64,000 nt of DNA from Heterostelium album PN500 (taxonomy: Eukaryota; Evosea; Eumycetozoa; Acytosteliales; Acytosteliaceae): positions 372,001 through 436,000 of the forward strand of contig NW_008805085.1 of assembly GCF_000004825.1 (NCBI RefSeq), read 5' to 3'. A model generated the notes under the pieces. It saw only the letters and a program-made list of their open reading frames with translations, did no database searches and was not told where the DNA came from. Both the position numbers and the translations under genes were made by a program. This document shows, piece after piece, positions 58,440 through 64,000 of the stretch; positions within the stretch are counted from its first letter, which is position 1; every line of letters begins with the position of its first letter.

Positions 58440-61400
58440 ATGAAATTTATCTTGATTTCTATTTTTATTTTATTTTTTTATTATTTTGGAATAAATCATT
58501 CAATGATTGTAAAGAATGGAGACAACAATATTTTCATTGACTATGAATTAAATCCCACTCTATATGTTAACAAAACAAATTACAATATACATTTTATATG
58601 TCATTCACATCTTGATGCTGGCTGGTTAAGAACTATTGATGTATGTATCAATATTCCAAAATAATTTGTTATTTTTTTTTTGGTGATTTCTAATTTGTTT
58701 ATATAGGCTTATTATAAAATATGTGTAAAAAGTATTTTACAAGGTATTGTTCCTGAATTAATAAACAATGAAAAAAGAAAATTTGTTTGGGCAGAAATGT
58801 ATGTACTATTATTTTAAAGTTCTATTTTCTTTGTCTTTTTAATTTTATAAATAGAGGTTATCTTGAAAGATACTGGAATAATGATGCTACAGCAGATTGG
58901 AAAGCACAATTCAAATCATTAGTTTTATCACGTAGAATAGAGTTTGTAGGAGGTGGTTTTGTTCAGGCTGATGAAGGATGCACATCATCAGAAGGTTTCC
59001 TTTTTAATATTGAAGTTGGATACAAATTTATTGTTGACAATTTCGGTGAAAATTATTTACCAGATACGTAAGTATTATTTTAAATTTATTAAAAAATACC
59101 AAATTAAAAATAAATAAAAAATCTAGAGCATGGCAAATTGATCCATTTGGATATACTAAAAAGGGTTCAATCATGGAAGCCTATAGTAAGAGTACCAATC
59201 TTGTTCTACACAGAATCGGTGAAGGTTTAAGGGAGAGATTAAAGTTGAATAGGGATATCAATTTTCTCTGGAGACCCAATGGCAAAAATAGTTCCGAACT
59301 TTTTGTTACTATTTTACAAGATAGTTATACTTGGCCTCCTACTTGGATGGCTCCACTTGATTCATTTTCACCTATCAATATTTCACAATTTTTGACCGTT
59401 GCATTGAAAACTATTGAAGATAAAATTCCAAATACCAATACAAACAATATCTTTATGGTTGTAGGTGGTGATTTCACATTTAATGTCCCTAAAAACTCTT
59501 TTTCTAAAATAGATGACCTAATGAGTATATATCTTCATGTAAATATTTTTTAAAGAAAAAATCTAATTTTAAAACATTATCTTTTTAGATATTATAAACT
59601 CGGATCCAATTTTATCAACCAAATTTAATGCTAGGTATAGTACTGTTTCTGATTACATTACTGATTCCAAGCAATATTACATTTTGAACAAGGAGAAAGC
59701 AAAGATAAAATTATACTACGAACAAGATTTTATGTATTATTCTCAACTTGATGAATCATATTGGGTGGTAATATTTATATTATTAGTACAATTCAATTAA
59801 GAAAATCTAATTTAATGAATTCACTTTTTTCTATAGGGATACTATACCTCAAAGCCAAATTTGAAAAGGAGTATAAGTTATACTATTCGACAGACTATGG
59901 GAGTACAAACTTTAATAGCAATGAGATTGGACAAAGGTGGAGATATGAACATGTTATCTGATATTATAAGAGTATTTAAATTTTATAAAAAATAGTTTTA
60001 ATATTTATACATAGATTGTTTACTGCTTATTTTTTAGAATACTACTTATTTAATGCATCATGATGCAATCACTGGAACCTGTAGACAAGATGTGCTATTA
60101 GACTATCAGAAAAGAATTGACTATGCCAACAACCAAACAACAACTTTGCTGAGAGATTTCATAAAATATTCAACAGGAAATACTGTAGAGAGAGTTACCA
60201 ATACCACAATTAACCATAATATTTTGGAAACTAGATATAGAAGGTTGGTACTGTTGAATCCTACTGGTTGGACCAAAAAGCAAATTGTAACCCTCAAGGT
60301 AAATGCATTATACCGAGATTTCTGTCCATTTACCATTACAAACACTAGTTTGAAGGTGCTACAGCTCGACTGTGTATATGACTCTTTAAACCATTATTAT
60401 ATTTTGGAATTCTTTATAAATATGAGACCATTCTCCACAAAGAGTGTATATCTAAAGTCAATCTTATTACCTTCACCTTTTTCCAACTATAAGATTTTCC
60501 AAAATACAAGAGGACCATGTAAGTAAACAATAATTATGAATTTTGAGATCTCTTATCTAATTTTTGAAACAAAGATTTTGGTGTTAGTCAATATGAAGTG
60601 GCTTTTAATGAATCAACCAAGCTACTTGATTATATTTTAATAAAATCAAATAATAATCAAAGGGTTGAATTGAATCAAAAAGTAAGATTTAATAAATTGA
60701 ACATCTACCATTTACTTACTAATTTAAAAATTATTTTGAAGATTATAAACTATCTTGGTGCGTTTAACAATGGTGCATACATATTTAAGCCTTGGGGACC
60801 GGGTATTGAAGTGAATGATATTAACGCTACATCCCAATTGATTATTGGTTGGAATACAATAGAATACCGTTCCAATCGTTTTGATGCCAATGTAACATCT
60901 AGATTCTTTACTTCTGGTGACCAAGAGTTTGATCTAAATATCGATTTTACTTATGAACTGACAGTACCACGGAATGTCGACAAGATGGTCAGGTTTGAAA
61001 CCAACATTAACAACACAAATCTCTATTCCGATGATGGTTTATCGTACGTCCAGCGAAGCATTACCAACAACAAACTAACTCAAATGCCACAAAAGTTTTT
61101 CTATCCTTCTGTCACTTCATCCACAATCTTTGATAACATAACTTCATTTGTTGTATGTAATAACTTGTTATTATTATTATTAGTATTAACAAATCAAACT
61201 CTAGTGTTATAGTGATAGAAGTAAAGGTGTTTCTGGATTGGATGTAGGATTTATGGAGTTTGCATTGCATAGGAATTCAGAGTATGACGATAACAAAGGC
61301 TTGGGAGAACCTCCCATTGATGATTCAAAAGCGGTGATTCAGCATCGATGTAGATTCGATAACCAAACTCAAATCTTTAAGAACTACTGGAGACGCTCAA

Positions 61401-61900
61401 GAGATTTCCTAAATGCTGTTGAGGTTTTCGATACCAACTCCTATTTCCTACAGGCTGGAACAGAGCCAGACTGGAAACCACCAATTTCAGACTTCCAGAA
61501 TACCGATATTCAGCTGCTCACACTCAAAAGGATCCGAAACGATACACTCCACCTAACATTATACAACAGTTCACCAAACCTTACAGACACTTGCTATTTC
61601 GATCTAACTTCATTCTTTAGAGCGATAGAAGTCAAAAGTATTCAAGAAGTTAGCATAAGTGGTTATGGTTGTAAGTATAATTCTATTGAATTCGAACCTT
61701 TTTTTTCTAATATATATTTAATAAAAGCTGCAAATGCTAGGAAATCAAACTGTTTGAATATGAATTGCGACTATTCGAAAACTCTAACAGGAGATCAAAC
61801 ACCACCGGCTCTACCCATCCAAGATTGCTTTCCCATTTTTGAAGGAATCGTTTTTATTTGCCCAGGTGCTATCAAAACATTTTTAGTTACCTTTACTTGA
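58440..61900 (+). CDS. Second, divergent alpha-mannosidase (GH38)
   Basis: Ten exons: 58440-58640, 58707-58798, 58855-59067, 59127-59524, 59589-59767, 59837-59971, 60038-60518, 60575-60681, 60742-61152 and 61205-61900, 970 residues in frame. It starts with a signal peptide (MKFILISIFILFFYYFGI). GH38 landmarks are HSHLDAGWLRT (metal-binding His and Asp), RIEFVGGGFVQADEG, AWQIDPFGYTKKG (nucleophile Asp), YYTSKPNLKRSI, HHDAITGTCRQDV and DRSKGVSGLDVGFMEFALHR. Compared with the gene at the left edge it has GGGFVQADEG where most have GGW.xNDEA, and many introns where that one has a very long last exon, so the two separated long ago. Several junctions (exon 4 donor GTATAT, exon 10 acceptor CTAG) were chosen to keep conserved blocks in frame. 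Expected function: lysosomal or secreted mannose trimming. Confidence 0.88.
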
Positions 61901-62260
61901 TGTTAAAATAAAGCTATATATAACTCTTTTTAGTTAAAAGATTTTTTGTAAACAAAAAACAGATAAAAAAGTTCAAAGAAAAAAAAGATATCTTTTTTTT
62001 TCAATCAAGATTTAACAAAAACTAAATGATCAAAAAATACAAAAATAGATCTATTTTTTAAAGGAATTTTTTGATTTGAAAGTTTTTTGTTGACAAAAAT
62101 TTGCATTCTTTCATTTTTTTTATTTATTTTTAAACACACATAATTTTTTTACAAATTATCATTTTTTTTTTTCATCAATATTTAAATTGATTAAAAATAA
62201 ACTAGTATTTCATAATAATAATATTTTACATATATATTTATATTTATATCATTCAAAGTT
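61901..62260. other. Spacer between mannosidase and KCTD9 genes
   Basis: AT-rich leader with T runs between co-oriented genes; nothing else recognised. Confidence 0.5.
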
Positions 62261-63682
62261 ATGAGTGAAATTAGTAGTAATAGTGGAAGTAGTAATGGTA
62301 GTAGTTCAGCACTAAGCAGGAAACGTGTTACAGTCTTTCCGAATGGAAAGAGATTGGGTGGCAAAGCTATCAGTATTCCCAAGAAATGGAGTGAATTTCT
62401 AAAGATTGTTTCTAAAAAGCTGTTGATACCAGTCACCAGAATCTATAATGAAGACGGTGGTGAGATCGATGAGATCGACTTGTTGGTGCCGAAAGAGGTG
62501 TTGTTCGCTTCATGTGGAGAATCTTTTATAAAACCAGGTGAACTTACCAACACTCTTAGCCCAATAGTCAGCAACACCAGCAATAACAATAATAATAACA
62601 ACAGCAACAACAACAACAATAATAATACTATACCTACATTTTTATATCATGATAACGTGTCAACTACAACTAGTGCAGGTGTTTCAAGAATTCGATCGAC
62701 TACACTCGATTATGATGCTTCGGATTGGGTGACACTCAATGTTGGCGGACGTATCTTCTCGACTACGCGATCTACACTACTCAAAGACAAAGACAGCATG
62801 TTGGCAAAGATGTTTGGCGAAAGCTGGGATTCCACTAGAGATATCAATGGAAACTATCTGATCGATCGTTCACCAGAGTATTTCGCACCGATCATCAACT
62901 TTTTGCGATGTGGTAACTTGATTATCGATGACGGTGTCAACGTGGAGGGTGTCTATCTCGAGGCACGCTTCTTCAATATCACAGGAATGCTCGATAGACT
63001 GTCTGCGATGGTCGAACGCAAGATGCAAACCGACGTATTCACAAGAAAGGATGTCATATCGATACTGCTGACGTCGTCGTCCAACTCTAGTCTTCGTTGT
63101 CAAGGACTGAATCTCTCGGGAGTCGACCTCTCGAAGCTCGACCTCCGTAACATCAACTTCAAAATGACAAACTTTAGAGAAACCAATCTTTCAAAGTGCA
63201 ATCTCGACAATGCACTGCTGCAAGAGGCCGACCTCTCCTATGCTAATCTATGTGGTGCATCATTAAGAGGTGCTAATCTATCAGGTGCTAATCTTGAACA
63301 TTGTATATTAAAAGTATGTATAGAGAGAGAGAGAGCGAGAGAGCGAGAGTAGTACATGTTTTGGAATTTAAAATATTAATATTAATTTGATATTTATTAT
63401 TAGGGAACGAATTTTGAAGATAGAGGTGGACAAAGAGCAACTCTGGAGAGTTGTAATTTCAAGAATGCAATTTTAGAGGAAGCAAACTTTAGTGGTGCCA
63501 ATTTAAGAGTTGCAAATTTCAAAGGTGCCAATTTAGAGAATTGTAATTTCCGTGGTGCTGATTTGGCTGGTGCCAATCTCGAAGATACAAATCTCAGAGG
63601 TGCCAATCTTCACAAAGCAAATTTAATTGGTGTAAATTTAAGAGGTGCAAATTTTGATATTAGAACCGTTAGTTCAAGGTAG
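62261..63682 (+). CDS. kctd9: KCTD9 orthologue: KHA, BTB/T1 and pentapeptide-repeat domains
   Basis: Two exons, 62261-63313 and 63404-63682, 443 residues against about 390 in animals; the extra length is a Ser-rich start and an Asn run. Residues about 22-95 match the KHA-type N-terminal domain (RVTVFPNGKRLGGKAISIPK, RIYNEDGGEIDEIDLL). A BTB/K+-channel tetramerisation domain follows (WVTLNVGGRIFSTTRSTLLK, GNYLIDRSPEYFAPIINFLR). The C-terminal part is pentapeptide repeats of the A(D/N)LxxA type (LSGANLEHC, LRGANLSGANL, FSGANLRVANFKGANLENC), predicted to form a quadrilateral beta helix. KCTD9 is a likely cullin-3 adaptor; targets unknown. The repeats themselves are nearly identical at DNA level (ggtgctaatct), so exon 2 reads as its own tandem repeat array. 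Stop TAG at 63680. Confidence 0.95.
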
Positions 63683-64000
63683 TCTAATAGCTTAAACTTT
63701 TATTTTTTTTTTGTAATATTAAATTCAAAACTAAAAATGTTTCAACTGTATAAATAATCATATGATAAAATACTTTTTTTACTTTTATTACTTATTTTCA
63801 TTCACTATCATTCAACTACATTCACAAATTGAATTCTTTAATTAGTTAGTTGCCATCTTATTAGATGGTGATATAAATTCATCATTAAAACTCTATCTGT
63901 TATATTAATGAACAATTCAAAATTAAAAGGTTAGGTTCTATCCATGAGACAAAAGAATTTGATTAAAATTATTTTATTTCAACTGATCAGATAGATGATT
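63683..64000. other. 3' flank of the KCTD9 gene
   Basis: AT-rich; no coding sequence or RNA gene recognised up to the window end. Confidence 0.5.

Noticed and set aside
58316-58540. Upstream start for the second mannosidase
   Set aside because: It is in another frame; the Met at 58440 gives a signal peptide and leads into HSHLDAGW in frame.

Overview
The window is nuclear DNA from a dictyostelid social amoeba; the species cannot be named from the sequence. The evidence is very AT-rich intergenic DNA, many short AT-rich introns (GTAAGT/GTATGT to TAG, mostly 50-110 nt), Asn/Gln/Ser homopolymer runs in proteins, dictyostelid-type gene families (GH38 mannosidases, phospholipase B-like, isopeptidase T/UbpA), and tRNA-linked non-LTR retroelements resembling the TRE3 class. 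Most genes had to be assembled from several exons. Exon boundaries given here were read by eye and checked for reading-frame continuity, not against transcripts.

Layout. 1-9.7 kb: 3' part of a GH38 alpha-mannosidase, a convergent phospholipase B-like gene, and a ten-exon OXR1-type LysM/GRAM/TLDc gene. 11.6-15.1 kb: a dictyostelid F-box/LRR-like gene and a broken tandem paralogue, with a long hairpin between them. 15.2-17.7 kb: an Fcf2-type rRNA-processing factor and a NEK-like kinase, both on the minus strand. 18.3-19.3 kb: a membrane protein gene with two in-frame TGA codons and a good SECIS-like stem-loop in its 3' UTR, that is, a candidate selenoprotein. 19.8-21.8 kb: tRNA-Gly, followed by a 5'-truncated TRE-like retroelement that was itself split by a 900-bp terminal-inverted-repeat element. 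22.1-30.5 kb: a Zn2Cys6 transcription factor, about 4 kb of gene-poor DNA, a small two-exon LYR-motif gene, a LisH/SRP40 (Nopp140-like) nucleolar protein and a small secretory-pathway protein. 31.1-39.9 kb: a mobile-element island with tRNA-Ser, two more TRE-like copies, two members of a TA-flanked inverted-repeat family, a Tc1/mariner transposase relic, an importin-alpha-like gene and tRNA-Ala. 40.6-50.4 kb: a ZZ-finger/acyl-CoA-synthetase fusion, a hyccin homologue, a rhodanese/dual-specificity phosphatase with an apparent one-base frame disruption, eIF3k, and an LRR/response-regulator fusion. 53.1-63.7 kb: UbpA/USP5, a PlsC-type acyltransferase, a second divergent GH38 mannosidase and a KCTD9 orthologue.

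The genes form no operon-like programme. Several housekeeping functions are represented (translation initiation, pre-rRNA processing, deubiquitination, lysosomal hydrolysis, lipid acylation). The most noteworthy items are the candidate double-Sec selenoprotein, the nested transposons whose excision boundaries can be read exactly, the conserved triple hairpin in the retroelement 3' UTR, and two unusual domain fusions.
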